A DNA stretch of 64,000 bases, from assembly GCA_001051155.2 (NCBI GenBank), contig JYIP02000003.1, forward strand, positions 3,224,001 to 3,288,000, read 5' to 3'. Shown here piece by piece: positions 24,905-38,488 of this stretch. Numbering within the stretch: position 1 is the stretch's first letter; each line of letters starts with the position of its first letter. The position numbers were made by a program, and so were the translations under genes. The stretch comes from Chrysoporthe austroafricana. Lineage: Eukaryota > Ascomycota > Sordariomycetes > Diaporthales > Cryphonectriaceae. The notes beneath the pieces were generated by a model, which saw only the letters and a program-made list of their open reading frames with translations, was not told the origin of the DNA and searched no databases.

Positions 24905-26086
24905 AGCAGAATGCGGTGCAAGGGGACTTACTGGATGGATGGACGATTGGTGGTATCAGCTGAGACACAGAACGACCGAACGTCTAGTCAGGCGAGGCAC
25001 CTCTTTGCTATGAATCCAAAATGAAGGCCGGCTTACCATTGAAGTTTCTTTGTCTGATGCTATCATAGTCTGTAATACTGATCGACTCAGAGTAGTGCAT
25101 ACTGGGTCCCCATCCCATGCCGTCTTTTGGAAGAACGGAGGGGTCAGAGGACCAAACTCGACTGAGCAATGATGTGACTTGCCAGAAGGACCAGAATGTT
25201 TCCATGTAATCCACAAACAAAATGCTTAGCGGACTGGATATTCAGCAACTCATGAACCTCTTGCTAGGTGCTATTATCTTTATTATGATGAACTGTATCT
25301 CAACCCTAGCCGAATGGCAGTTCTGATTCCAGTTGCATGAGTACTTGCCGAAGCAGACGTGCACGTAGGGTCGGCGTATGTAAATTGGGGTGAAGGGCGC
25401 TCTGTTCAACTGCAGACTGCACAAATGGGTATCTCTATAAGAAAATAGTCTCGATTGGTACCGTGCTCTGTGAGATACCTCCTAATCATGACCCGAGGCC
25501 CTCAATAACCATCAATCTGACATGATACCACAAAAGGGCCAACATCAATACTTTCCCCAGCGGCCAAATGATGTTTCTCCATCCCATGCATTCTGGTAGC
25601 GCTTTGGAAGTAGCTATGAGCCCGATATTCCCTATGATTATCGGGGCTATACTTTACTGTCTTCACCAGAGAATGAGGAACGGCATATCCGACGATGTTC
25701 ACCTGTAATACGATGGCATATTTCTTCGCAGTCTTCGTGGCTATATGGCCATCAAATAATATCCGCGCAGGTCGCTCTCTTTACTTCTAGCTCGTTACAT
25801 AGCGCGCCATGGCGACGCCTGCGGCGAGCAGGAGGCCGGGCGCGTGAGAGAGGGTGGCTCGACGCTCGAACATCGAGCATCCCGTCCTCGGCCAGCGGTG
25901 AACATTGGGCTTGCCCATGCATGGCCACTCATGTCCGTACTCGAGATCTGCCCTGGCAACACCCAGCCGCCGAGTCCTCGAACCAGGCACAGCGGGATGC
26001 CAACACCTCTCGCCCGAGCTCCCCGTGGAAGACAGCAGAAGCCTGCAGCGCTGAATCATTCTCATCACCTCGTGCCGTTTCCCCCA
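24905..26086. other. Convergent intergenic region, YSH1 / SRP19
   Basis: About 1.2 kb between two gene 3' ends; the central part is AT-rich. A minus-strand frame at 25787-26068 ends in a hydrophobic tail but overlaps the expected SRP19 3' untranslated region and resembles nothing certain. No gene is called. Confidence 0.55.
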
Positions 26087-27037
26087 TCACGCCTTCCCCT
26101 TCCCCTTGCCCTTCTTCTTCTTGCCGCCCCCGTCCTCGCTCACATTCCCGCTCCCGCCGCCGGCGCCGCCGGCGCCTAGCCCGGGCATACCCCCCATGCC
26201 GCCCAGCAGGCTCGCCATGTCCATGCCGGGGGGCATCCCGGGCATCCCGGGCGCGCCCGCCCCGCCAGCGCCCTGCATCTCCTTCATCATGTCCTTGAAC
26301 AGGTTCTCGCTCACGCCGCCGCCCGTCATCGCCGGGCTATAGTACGGCAGCATGTCGCCCATCTTCCAGCCCCGCGGGACCGCCGGCCGCGGGTACGGCT
26401 TGGTCCGCTCCGGCGGGGGCCCGCCGCCGGGCATCCGCTCCCACAACACCGCGCTCTTCTCCGTCGTCGGGTTGTTCCGCAGGTGCTGCGCGACGAGGAT
26501 GTACAGCTGGTGCTTGTTCTTGACGCCCGACGGCGGCGGTGGGGGGGCGCCCGCGGCGCCCCCCTGCTCCTTCAGCTGCACCTTGACCCGGCCCGGGTTC
26601 GCCCAGTCCCGGGGGTGCATCTTCTCGGGCTCGAAGAGCGTCGGCAGCCGCAGGTCGCGGCAGGCGTTGACGATCTCGCGGGCGAGGGGGTTCGACACGG
26701 CGAGGTCGCGCGGGACGCGGCGGCCCTCGGCGCGCGTGCGCGAGGCGTCGAAGTAGATCGGGTAGAGGCACTGGAAGCCGGCGTAGTCCTTGAAGTTGGT
26801 CGTCAGCGGGATGGAGCCGCCGCCGGCGGTGGGGGGCCCGCTGGAGACGGAGGGGATGCGGCTGGGGTCGAGGAGGTGAGATCTCGCGTCTGCCGCGGCC
26901 GCTGGCTGGCGCGGCTTGGAGGGGGCGGCACGCGCACGCAGGATGTCGGACTCGGCGAAGTCGTCGATGTCGCCCTCTGAGGGGTCGGACATCTCGAGGT
27001 CGCTGTCCTCGACTTCTTCTACTCTCGGGTGCGCCAT
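26087..27037 (-). CDS. SEC65: Signal recognition particle subunit SRP19 (Sec65)
   Basis: RNA-binding subunit of the signal recognition particle; it clamps the tips of SRP RNA so that SRP54 can bind, for co-translational targeting to the ER. Single minus-strand exon of 316 residues. I chose the ATG at 27037 (MAHPRVEEVEDSDLEMSDP), which gives the acidic N-terminus seen in fungal Sec65; the open frame extends further upstream but with unrelated sequence. The core is FQCLYPIYFDASRTRAEGRR, RDLAVSNPLAREIVNACRDL and EPEKMHPRDWANPGRVKVQL. It is followed by the conserved KHQLYILVAQHL and a Gly/Met/Pro-rich linker (MPGMPPGMDM). The C-terminus is the lysine-rich KKKKGKGKGKA typical of SRP19. G+C is very high in the linker. 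Confidence 0.93.
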   Translation of the reverse strand: MAHPRVEEVEDSDLEMSDPSEGDIDDFAESDILRARAAPSKPRQPAAAADARSHLLDPSRIPSVSSGPPTAGGGSIPLTTNFKDYAGFQCLYPIYFDASRTRAEGRRVPRDLAVSNPLAREIVNACRDLRLPTLFEPEKMHPRDWANPGRVKVQLKEQGGAAGAPPPPPSGVKNKHQLYILVAQHLRNNPTTEKSAVLWERMPGGGPPPERTKPYPRPAVPRGWKMGDMLPYYSPAMTGGGVSENLFKDMMKEMQGAGGAGAPGMPGMPPGMDMASLLGGMGGMPGLGAGGAGGGSGNVSEDGGGKKKKGKGKGKA

Positions 27038-27779
27038 TGGCGGTTGTGTGTGTGCTGTTTGCTCGTTCGCGTGTGGGAAGGACGTCGGGAGGAAGAGGAG
27101 GCGGGGTGATGGTCCGGATGTGGTCTGGCTGTGGTGTTGGTAGTCTGGACAGGTGAGGTCGACGTGGAGGAACGGGAGGTGGGGCTCTGCACTTTTTAGC
27201 TGGGGTCTACATAAGCTCAAGCTCTCTGCTGCCCTTACTGTGGGGTAGCACAGCAGGTAAGGGACGGTCCATGCAGCCGGGATGGGCACGCATAGGGACG
27301 GGACCGGCTCCGCTCTGGATGTCAGCTCTGGATTTCAACGTCAAAGATGCTCGAACTGGCTTCACATCTCGAGATGGGGTTGACATCCAAGCACAGCTGT
27401 GGGACTCTGCTATTGGACATACTGTGTCGAGGCAAAGATTCAAGATCAATCACAATCCCGAGCCGGTTCATCTGCCGCAATAACGACGTCTTTCATTATT
27501 AACACGACTACCTCCGTTTTTGCAGAGTTCTGGGACCTTAAACGGCCATTCTTAGTAGCTTGACTGGTACCTATCGCTCGCTGCATTTGCTGTGCTCTAG
27601 GAGAAAAATGACACGAAGTATCGTCAGGTCATAGAAGCAGTCGGTGTTGTAGACTGCCCAGATGACGATATCTCCCACAATTTGATACTAAATTTGGCAT
27701 CTCGAAGACCGGGTCGCTGGGGAAGAAAATTCCGTCGACCGAATACCGGAGTGGAGACGAAAACACCTTTGCGCTGACA
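27038..27779. other. Intergenic region, SRP19 promoter / zinc-finger gene 3' end
   Basis: Holds the upstream region of SRP19 and the 3' end of the next minus-strand gene. No coding or RNA feature is recognised. Confidence 0.6.
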
Positions 27780-29663
27780 CTATTCGTCGTCCAGCCATGA
27801 GTAGGTGTGCCGGAACTTCGTATTGGGCGGGTGCTCCCACGGCCTGAACTTGCAGTACGGATGCATACACTGCCCGTCGCGGGTGCTGGGGCACTGCTCG
27901 GGTGGTCAGTCTGTTCTCGATACAACATTTACTTACAGGGCACGCAGGGGCTCACATGATGACCGTAAATGCAGTCCTCGACATCGCACTCTTGACCACT
28001 CGTGCAGGGGTTCAGCCGCGCGAGAAACGCGATGGCCGTCTTCTCGGCCTCGTTTGGTCGGTATTTGTGTTCGAAACAGCACGCGTCACCCTTGGCGCAG
28101 GGTCCTCGCAGATAATGGTTGTTACAGAGTTTGTTGTTGTCTTTTCGTTTCTTGATAGTGTCCAGGGCACTCTGGTTTACCTCGAGAGGAGGATCCAAGC
28201 CACGCGGTCCGGGGTTCCAGGCAGTCGGCTTGTCGCGCCGCACCGCTGGGGCCTTGACCATCTTCGGCGGGAACGGGAGAGTGACCTGGGGCGGTGGAGT
28301 CGCAGTCTTGATGGCAGTAGCATACGACGACGGTACTCCTCCATTTGTCCCATTTGTCCCATTTACCGCGTGCGCTCCATTATGTTGTCTATTACTGGCG
28401 TTAGCAGTTGGAGGAGGCAGTGGTGACATTCCGGCGACGGTCGTAGGCGGTGTGGTTGCCTGAGGCATGGAGTCTAACAAACGCCGATCTACGAGCTTAT
28501 CGGCACGGAACAATTCGTCGTTGAGGTTCAGAATGTTGAGATTTGTAGCCCGGAGGTCCCTGTGGGTAGGAACCCCCTCGAGAATGGTGACGCGCTGCCG
28601 GCTCTCAGCGTCACGGAGAATCTCATCCAAGAACGAGGCGTATCCAGAGTCGTGGGAGACCGCAAGCACAATTTGTTTACAATTATGGTTGCGGAGATGC
28701 CACCTGATAGCTTCTGATCTGATGTCAGTGGTGCACAGCCCGGGCAAGCAAGCCACTTACCTTTTATTTTGGTATCGGCCCGCTCTTTTCCCGGCCCGAC
28801 ATCGATAAAATCAAAGGACGCCATGCCTTGCGTAAATCCTAAAGTAAAGTCCTTAACAGTCGCCTCGCTCTCGACGGTGCCACTGGCCCTGGTGATCATT
28901 GCCAACCCGGAGAGATTGGCGATGAATCTGGTAACAACTTCGAAATGGCCATTCTGGTCATGGCACTCTCTGAGTATGGCATTTCTCAAAGCATAGGCGG
29001 CCTGCTTTCCGCCCTCCCTGCCCTTTTCTATGAATTGCCTTTGAAACTGCGGACGGTCGCGTCAGAACACAATGCGAGAACTCGGGACGGACCAGATCCT
29101 GTCTAGGAGACAGAGGAACGAGGGAGGCCAGGCCAGGCTTACATGACAGCCGTCGCCATCGATTAAAACGACAACGTATGGATTGTAATTCTGCAAGTCT
29201 CAGCGCGGTCGCCCCACCGTTTCCGCGCTCAGATATACCTTCATATGATCATTTGTCGAGGACATGTAATCGATGGTACGTTGTAGTTCCTCCACCTGCT
29301 GCTGTAAAACCCTCCTAGATTTTGTGGCATCGGCCAGGTCGAGGGTGGCATCCCGGATCTTTTCTCGCAGCAGGTCGTTCTCCGATCGCAGGGCCGACTC
29401 GGTACGTTCAGAATAAACCAGGAGGTCCTGGGAGATGGCAAGAGCACCAGTCAGCACCATAAATCGCCAGACCAGACCAGCACTGCCCGGGGGGGTGGGG
29501 GATGGAGCGGTGGTGGTGCTGGTGGCGGTGGTAGTGGCGGTGGACGACGTAGACATGCCTGGATCAGCTTGTCGTGGGAGGCGCGCTGCAGCTGCAGCTG
29601 CTGAAACCTCTTGACGAAGTCATAGTACCCGCCTCCGTTGGCCTCCATGGTTTCGCGATCCAT
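27780..29663 (-). CDS. CCCH zinc-finger protein with N-terminal coiled coil and DUF7923/NYN-like domain
   Basis: Putative RNA-binding protein of a fungal family that joins a coiled coil, a DUF7923-type domain resembling NYN/PIN nucleases, and C-terminal CCCH fingers; no precise function is known to me. Six minus-strand exons: 29663-29559, 29427-29239, 29190-29143, 29046-28761, 28713-27956 and 27893-27780, giving 499 residues. Residues ~35-98 form a charged coiled coil. The domain core starts NYNPYVVVLIDGDGCH, continues GLAMITRASGTV and FDFIDVGPGKERADTKIK, and ends around LAVSHDSGYASFLDEIL; the Asp residues could be metal ligands. The first finger is an exact C-x8-C-x5-C-x3-H (CNNHYLRGPC then CFEH). 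A second (CTSGQEC with CIYGH) and a third Cys-rich unit follow across the last intron. Intron 1 appears to be GC-AG. Confidence 0.85.
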
Positions 29664-32600
29664 GAGAGACCCTTAGACCCTTCTCTCTCCAGGTGCAGTT
29701 AGCCTCTGGGCGGTGGCAGTCGGGGAGGAGGATGAGGAGTGAGGGGCCGGATGGAGGGAAGTGTAAGATCGAAAGCTAATTGTCCGCGTGCTGCACGCTG
29801 GACTTTGAGGCGGGAGAGAAAAAGTCGGTATTTGACCAGGAAGAAGGGTCTAACGCGGACAGCAATCCCCAGCAGCAGACAAAACTAACGTCGTGGTGGG
29901 CAGTTAGATCCCGTAACCCGTTTGCTCTGGCAGGTACCGGCGGTGCGTTTGTGCGGTTTTACTGGCGTTCTAAGCTACCCCAGGCACGCCAGGCCCCAAG
30001 GTTCACTGCGGTACCCGTCGCCCCTGCGAAGGTCACGCGGGGTCTGGGCGGGAGAACCAGAGAGGAGAAAGGGGAGCTCCAGGCCGGTGCGCCCTCCTCG
30101 GTGGCCGACAGCTGTCTGTCCGAGCTGATGTGTCCCTTGGGTACGAGGCCGACTGCCTTGCAACATGGGCACGTCTCCTGCGACGCGACCGGAGGATGCA
30201 GCATTGCGGCGCTGAAAGAGAACTGGGGCGTGGCTTGAAAATAATACCTGCGAGCTACCTTCTAGTACGTCGTGGTAGTCGTGCATCGCGGTAGTGCCTT
30301 GCTATTTTTTTTTTTAGTGGAGAACGCCTGGAAGGACCCCCGTCATTGTCGCACTTGGTGTGGGGATAGCGGGTGTGGGCCCCAACGTACGGGGGTTACT
30401 GAGGGTGGGTAACTGCTGTAAGCCAGGAGCCAATTAGCGTGTAGCCTATGCGCTGGCTGGCGCTCATCCACTTGATGTGTTTCCAGCTTCGGTGCTCTGG
30501 TGGCTCCAGTGCGAATCTACCTGCGGCTTGCAGGGTGTTGCAGCCTGCAGACTCGCATCTGATCTGATTGCCGCAGGTGGGCGCGATGGGAGAGGCCTGA
30601 GGCGGCCCGCTCGGAACATACCCAGTACACGACAGCCCAGTTTGCCTTTCTGGAACCGTCCGCGCATGTCAGCGTGACGGGCTGCAGATCTCGAACCGGC
30701 AGGAGGAGCAACGGCCTGGGGGCAGACCTCTGGCCTCGTCGCACTGCGCGAGAGGCCTGCATATGCGCGCCCGACTGCCCTGGCCGCCGTTGCGCGACCG
30801 CGCCCGTCCTTTCGTGATATCTGGCACGGCCAATGGGGGATAGCAGTGCACGTAACACCCCAGCAGCACCTCCCCAAATGAGGGGCTGGGGCTCCAGGCT
30901 GGTGACGTACATTGATTGTACAGACTTGCTTGTGGAGGTTGAGTCGCGATGCTGGTACGTGCGCTCGCTGAAACGTGCACACCGGCAACCTCCCCCCGTC
31001 TTCCGGCGAATATCGTCAGGCATAGTCTTCTGGTGGTCGCTGTGTCTTTGCTGCAGGTATTTTCGTTTATACCCACTAGTCAGGTTCATGGGCCGAAAAT
31101 ACTGCTTAAGCGAGCTATGCTATCGCCTCTAGCTCGGACATTCGAGACCGTATCCATACCACAGGGCCGGTAGGGCTAGTATCTCGCACACATCCTCTTC
31201 ATACCATGTCTTTCTTCCCCTCAATCCCTGTCGGGATGGAACAGAGTACGTGAGATGTAAGCAAGAAGTCATGAAACCTGTGTGTGGTTTGTTGCGGACG
31301 GGAAGAAAAAGAAAAAGAAAAAGCTGCATGCGGCGTAGCTTACTAGCCGGGGGTGTCCTCTATGCTCCCCATATTGAAGACGGCGTATTGCTCAGACCCT
31401 ACACATTGGTTTGTGTCTCCCCTATGGCCTCTCAACTAGGTAAGTACTAAAGGGGAATGTTCGCATCTATATCATTTCACTTTAAGTATTTATTCCCCAA
31501 AAGAGAAAAAAAGGAAGGTGGTAAGCCCGGTCTTGGAGCTACTCACAAGACATTTGGTTTTCCTATAACGACTTTTGTAAGCCGAAACCCTGTGACTTAT
31601 TCGCTTGGCAAGACTTTGGAAGATACTTCAATCCGAGGCTTTGAGATAGTGTTCGACGCAGAAGAAGTGACCCAAGGTCGAACCCGGAGCTGAGAACACT
31701 ACGCGAAAGTACGTATTCAGAAGTAATTCCAAAGCAGGTAAGGCCCCACGAGACATACCCAGGGAATCGGAGCCAACGCTCTGTCATGGTGACATTGGAG
31801 GGGGCAGCCACGGGCCAGCCCAGGGTCTTCGATGCGACGCCACTTTACGCACACAACGAATGTGAGCAAAGGTCGATACGCCCTAGCTTTATATTTAAGT
31901 TTCAAGTTGTGTGAAACTCGAGCTGAGATATTGATTCCGATACCAACTGAACGGGTTGGCACTGCAGTTTGTTCGTCACCGCATGACGGACAAGCGTAGT
32001 GTATCAAGCACTACGGAGTCATGGATCCCGCAGAAGATTCCAGCGACATGTATTCTGTATTAGTACCACATTCTGAGGTCGAGCGCATCCACTTTCCGCT
32101 TCTGGCGAAAGCAGCTAGGCGATTCGACATTCACGCCTCGTCATTGTATTCTGGCAGTCTCCGACTCCACAAAGTGTGCGTCCACTCATCCACTCTAAAG
32201 AACTTATTAGGATTCCTGCTCCTTCGTACTGCAATGAATCATATGATATATCGCACGACGCAATATTTCAATGGTTCCGAAGGCTATACTAAGGGAAATA
32301 GATTTACGCAGTGATCCACCCTTAAGGCGGTGACCTGAAACCGTGCATTTGCCTTGAGTCAGCACAATTTCTTGTACAGATATTTGCCTTTGGACGGGCA
32401 TGTACCATGCGTGATGCGTGCGTGTGGTACAGCACGCTTGAGGTCAATACCTGACGTTCGCCGCTCTCCCCTGTTTTTGATTGTTTGTTGGGCAAAGCCC
32501 ACTTTCGCATTACTAGACGGCAGAGAGGTCAATTGGGATAATGATCTGCCAGTAGTTTTGCAAAGTGCCCCTCTGTTGAGCTTTATTATATGCGAACCCG

Positions 32601-33980
32601 GGCATATTTCCAGCCATCTGGCAGTCTGTCTGTTTTTCTTCCATCCTCTACTTCAGGCAACAACTCACCTACCGAACCTTATCAACCAAACTAGCTTTCT
32701 CACTAATAGGACTCCGACGTTGAGTCTGGAGTGCGGCGTCACTGCGGATCTTCCACCTCCGCCGAGGCCGGGAGTATGATTGGGCCGATGCTCGCCAGCG
32801 CAAACCTCGGCGAGTGATCGGCCCCATCATCGGTGGCGCTATAGTCATGACTGGCCAACCGACATGGTGCTTTTGGGCGCTGGTCGGTCATCTTCAGCAG
32901 CATATCGCCCCTGCTACTCGGTTGGACTTACCTAAGACGAGGAGAGTCGTCGGGGGCAACGGCTCTGTACCAGCATCTTGGGAGACTGGTGTCGGAAAAG
33001 GAGGTCCGACGAACAACTCTAATGTGAGAAGGATCAGACAGCGTTCAAGCTAAACGTGGCGAAGCAGGTGCAGTGAATCGAAACAATATGTCTGCTCACT
33101 TTGTCCGCTGCTGACGTTGTCGGCGCATTTAACCGTCTGGTCGATACTATGAGACAAGGTTGGTTTTTCAGGATGGTCGCTATTCTATATGGTGACCTGT
33201 GTGTGGTAGCCGTCGTCATCTTATACCTTCGGGGGCAAGGCCTAGAGGGACAAGAGAAGGACAGACAAGTAGACCAAAACTAGTTTCTTAGAGGTGGAGT
33301 ATGAGAGCTCGAACCTCTTTCAAGACCAGGGATTGAACATTCGAGCACTCAAGATTTATCAAGTTTTGAAGACAACTTATTTACACAAATAAAGAATATA
33401 TATAAAAAAGAACGAAAAAAATAAAAGAAAAGAAAAAGGCCCTTTAATAGCCGCTTTATATTTTCCTTCAGTTTTGGAGCAAGTTGTGGTATTGTATTGA
33501 CACATTTGCTAGGAGACATGGAAGATACAAGTGAAAGAGAGAGCTTGCTTTTAAATTAAGATCAAAAGCTGGCCTTAGTACTCGAAGTTGGGGCTCAATA
33601 TACAGTGCAAGATGGTACCATGGCACCATGGATTTGGGATGACAAAAACGCGAATTGTGAATGGGAGGACCCCTGTAAGAGCTACTAGGTAGAGTGCTGC
33701 TTTTAGCATGGTAGGGAGCGTCACCGGGTGGTCTGCCCCACCTGGAGGGCGCGGCTGCCACTAAGCTGGAGCTTCAACTTCAGCCTCGGGGCCCCAAACC
33801 AACGTCAAAACGTCGCCCGTCCGTCCGTTCTCTGCATGCTTGACCCACCGAATTCGCTCCCTGTGCTCCAGACACTGCTTGGGGCCACGCTCTCGCGCCT
33901 GCAACCCGTCCAGCAGATTTCAGTCTGTCCCCCTTGTGCGAACAAGTTGACAGGAGTACGAAGACCAAGCCCAAATTATC
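29664..33980. other. Gene-poor, partly AT-rich interval
   Basis: About 4.3 kb without a supportable gene. From roughly 31.2 to 33.7 kb the sequence is visibly richer in A and T than the genic parts, with A-rich runs near 31300 and 33360-33440, while 29.7-31 kb is G+C-rich. A stop-free frame at 32724-33053 contains a GPIIGGA stretch reminiscent of major facilitator transporters (see findings). The last 200 bases should be the SSL1 promoter and leader. The AT shift may mark an old, mutated insertion, but I can identify no terminal repeats or transposase. Confidence 0.55.
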
Positions 33981-35655
33981 ATGGCCGACGACAGCGATGG
34001 CGAGTATATGGAGAACTACTCTGACGATGACTTCGACGACCACCAAGTAACGAGCGGCGGCGAACTCGAAGGAGACTCCGATGCCCGCAGACACGGCGGA
34101 CGACCCCAACAGAGGTCCCGTGGGGCCGCCGGCAGCAGCAGCAGGCACGCACGCGACCGCAGAAAGAACAACCGGACGCGCGCAGCATGGGAGGAGGGAA
34201 AGTTCACATGGGAAGTCCCCGAGGACGAGGAGGGAAACGTCTCCCTGACCGCACTACTCGAGGCCGAGAAGCGCCGCCGCCTACTTCGCGACACGACCCC
34301 GCTGCAGAGGGGCATCATACGGCATCTGGTGCTCGTGCTCGACATGTCGTTTGCGATGCTGGAGAAGGACCTCCTGCCGAACCGCTTCAGGCTGATGATG
34401 AGCTACTCGGTGGAATTCGTGCGCGAATACTTCGAACAGAACCCCATCTCGCAGATGGGTATCGTCATGATGAGGCAGGGTCTTGCGAAGAGGGTGTCGG
34501 AGATGAGTGGCAACCCAGCGGTGCTCATAGACAGGCTGAGGGAGCTCGAGAAGGACAAGGAGCCTGACGGTGACCCCAGTCTGCAGAACGCGCTGGAGAT
34601 GTGTCGCGGCGAGCTGTTGTATGTGATTTCCCTCTCCTGACCTGGGGCTAGAAGGTCGTAGCTAACTGGTGTTGCCGTCCAGCCACGCCCCTTCACACGG
34701 TACCCGTGAAGTCCTCATAATATACGGCGCCCTCCTCTCGAGCGATCCAGGCGATATACATGACACCATAAATAACCTCATTGCGGACCGAATACGTGTA
34801 TCGATGGTTGGCCTCGCAGCGCAGGTGGCCATCTGCTCCGAGCTCTGCTCCAGGACAAACGGCGGCAACGACAGCTGCTACTCCGTCGCCAAAGACGAGC
34901 AGCACTTCCGCGAGCTCCTGCTTGAGAAGACCACACCGCCCGCCACGCTACAGGCAGAGCAGAGCAGTGCGAGTCTACTCATGATGGGCTTCCCATCGCG
35001 CACAAAGGCGGAGGCTTACCTTGATCCGAATCGGGCCAAACAGCCCGGGGAGCAGAAGGTCCGGCGGTCAAAGCAAAAGAAGGACGCGATCAGCTTCTGC
35101 GCTTGCCACCACAAGCCATGTCGCGAGGGATACCTATGCACACGATGTTCGACGAAAGTATGCCGCTTGCCAGCTGAGTGTCCCGCCTGCGGACTGACCC
35201 TGATTCTGTCAACTCATCTTGCGCGCTCATATCACCACTTGTTCCCTCTACGAAATTGGGTCACCGTCCCCTGGAGTGAAGCGCACAAGTCGTCAGCATG
35301 TTATGCCTGTCTCACGCCCTTCCCTCAAGTCCCCAAGTCGAAGGACAAGGATAAGGACAAGGACAAGGGAAAAGAGAAGGAGAAAGATAAAGACGGAAAG
35401 AAGGTGACGACAACGGTAGCCAATGCAGAGCAGAACAAGGACCTGGCGAGGATTAGCGAGAGCGGACGATACGCATGTGTCGTGTGCGACAACCACTTTT
35501 GCATTGACTGCGACGTCTTTGCACACGAGGTGGTGCACAACTGTCCCGGCTGCCAGAGCGATACCCGGGCCGCGGCCAAGATGCAAATGGAGATAGAGAC
35601 GGCAGAGGCTGCGAACGGTGTGATGCATGCAAATGGGGAGATGATTGTGGACTAA
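33981..35655 (+). CDS. SSL1: TFIIH subunit Ssl1 (p44, GTF2H2)
   Basis: Core TFIIH subunit that contacts and stimulates the XPD/Rad3 helicase in transcription initiation and nucleotide excision repair. Two exons (33981-34618, 34683-35655) encode 536 residues. An acidic, Arg/Ser-rich head precedes KFTWEVPEDEEGN and the von Willebrand A fold, which begins RHLVLVLDMSFAMLEKDLLP and includes ISQMGIVMMRQGLA and, across the intron, HAPSHGTREVLIIYGALLSS. The C-terminal zinc part has CHHKPCREGYLCTRC, CRLPAECPACGLTLILSTHL and the C4-type end YACVVCDNHFCIDCDVFAHE followed by HNCPGC. A run of alternating Lys-Asp and Lys-Glu (about 35337-35400) is inserted between CYACLTPF and this last block. It converges on HPPD. 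Confidence 0.95.
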
Positions 35656-36231
35656 ACTTTGAAAATCTGGGCGTTGGGAGACTCATCGATTGCATATTGA
35701 CTCCAAAAATTGCGATATCCCATGGGAGTGATACCGGGCGTCTGGATTCAAGGCGCAGCTCAAGGCGTTTGAGGCTAGCAAAAGATACCGATCAGAAGCA
35801 GGGCAGCGCTCTGATTATAAATGAAGCATTTCGAGATTTGAAGGCAGTTAATTTAAAGGAAAAAGTACCACACGAAGTCTACACTATGGCTCTGATCGTT
35901 CAATTCGTTTGTTTACACGAGTTTTTCCTTCGTTAAAAACCTCTTCTAGGGAGGAAAAGGGGCGAAACGATGGCAATGATAACGCGGCTACCTTTGGATA
36001 GGAAGTCTTTCTGAAAGGAGGTTCTCCGAAGAAACGGGGGGATCATTTGATCTCTGCGTCAGAGCGACAATAGATAGGTTTAGCCTATTCGGCAGATGAG
36101 ATCATGACTTGTGTCGTGTCCTGGAGGATAGAATTCGATTTCGTTATGAACAGTCTCAACATGATTCGCTCTCAGTCTCAATGTGACGATGGCATGCCAT
36201 GGCGCTATTTACCACCCATAATCTCCATGCC
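35656..36231. other. Convergent intergenic region, SSL1 / HPPD
   Basis: Contains the two 3' ends. A 79-codon plus frame at 35697-35936 matches nothing I recognise. No other feature is seen. Confidence 0.6.

Positions 36232-38488
<2,257 letters not shown>

Noticed and set aside
25787..26068. 93-codon minus-strand frame ending in a hydrophobic tail (LLLAAGVAMARYVTS)
   Set aside because: Lies directly downstream of the SRP19 stop on the same strand, most of it is low-similarity Arg/Ser/Trp-rich sequence, and no family was recognised.
26337..26980. Long frames on both strands over SRP19 (144 and 165 codons)
   Set aside because: High G+C at third positions keeps shadow frames open; the SRP19 frame has the conserved domain.
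31660..31710. GGTCGAACCCGG string resembling a tRNA T-arm
   Set aside because: No matching acceptor stem, D-arm or anticodon arm at proper spacing.
33101..33283. 60-codon frame with a hydrophobic stretch (CVVAVVILYL)
   Set aside because: One short hydrophobic run without start context or similarity is not enough for a gene call.
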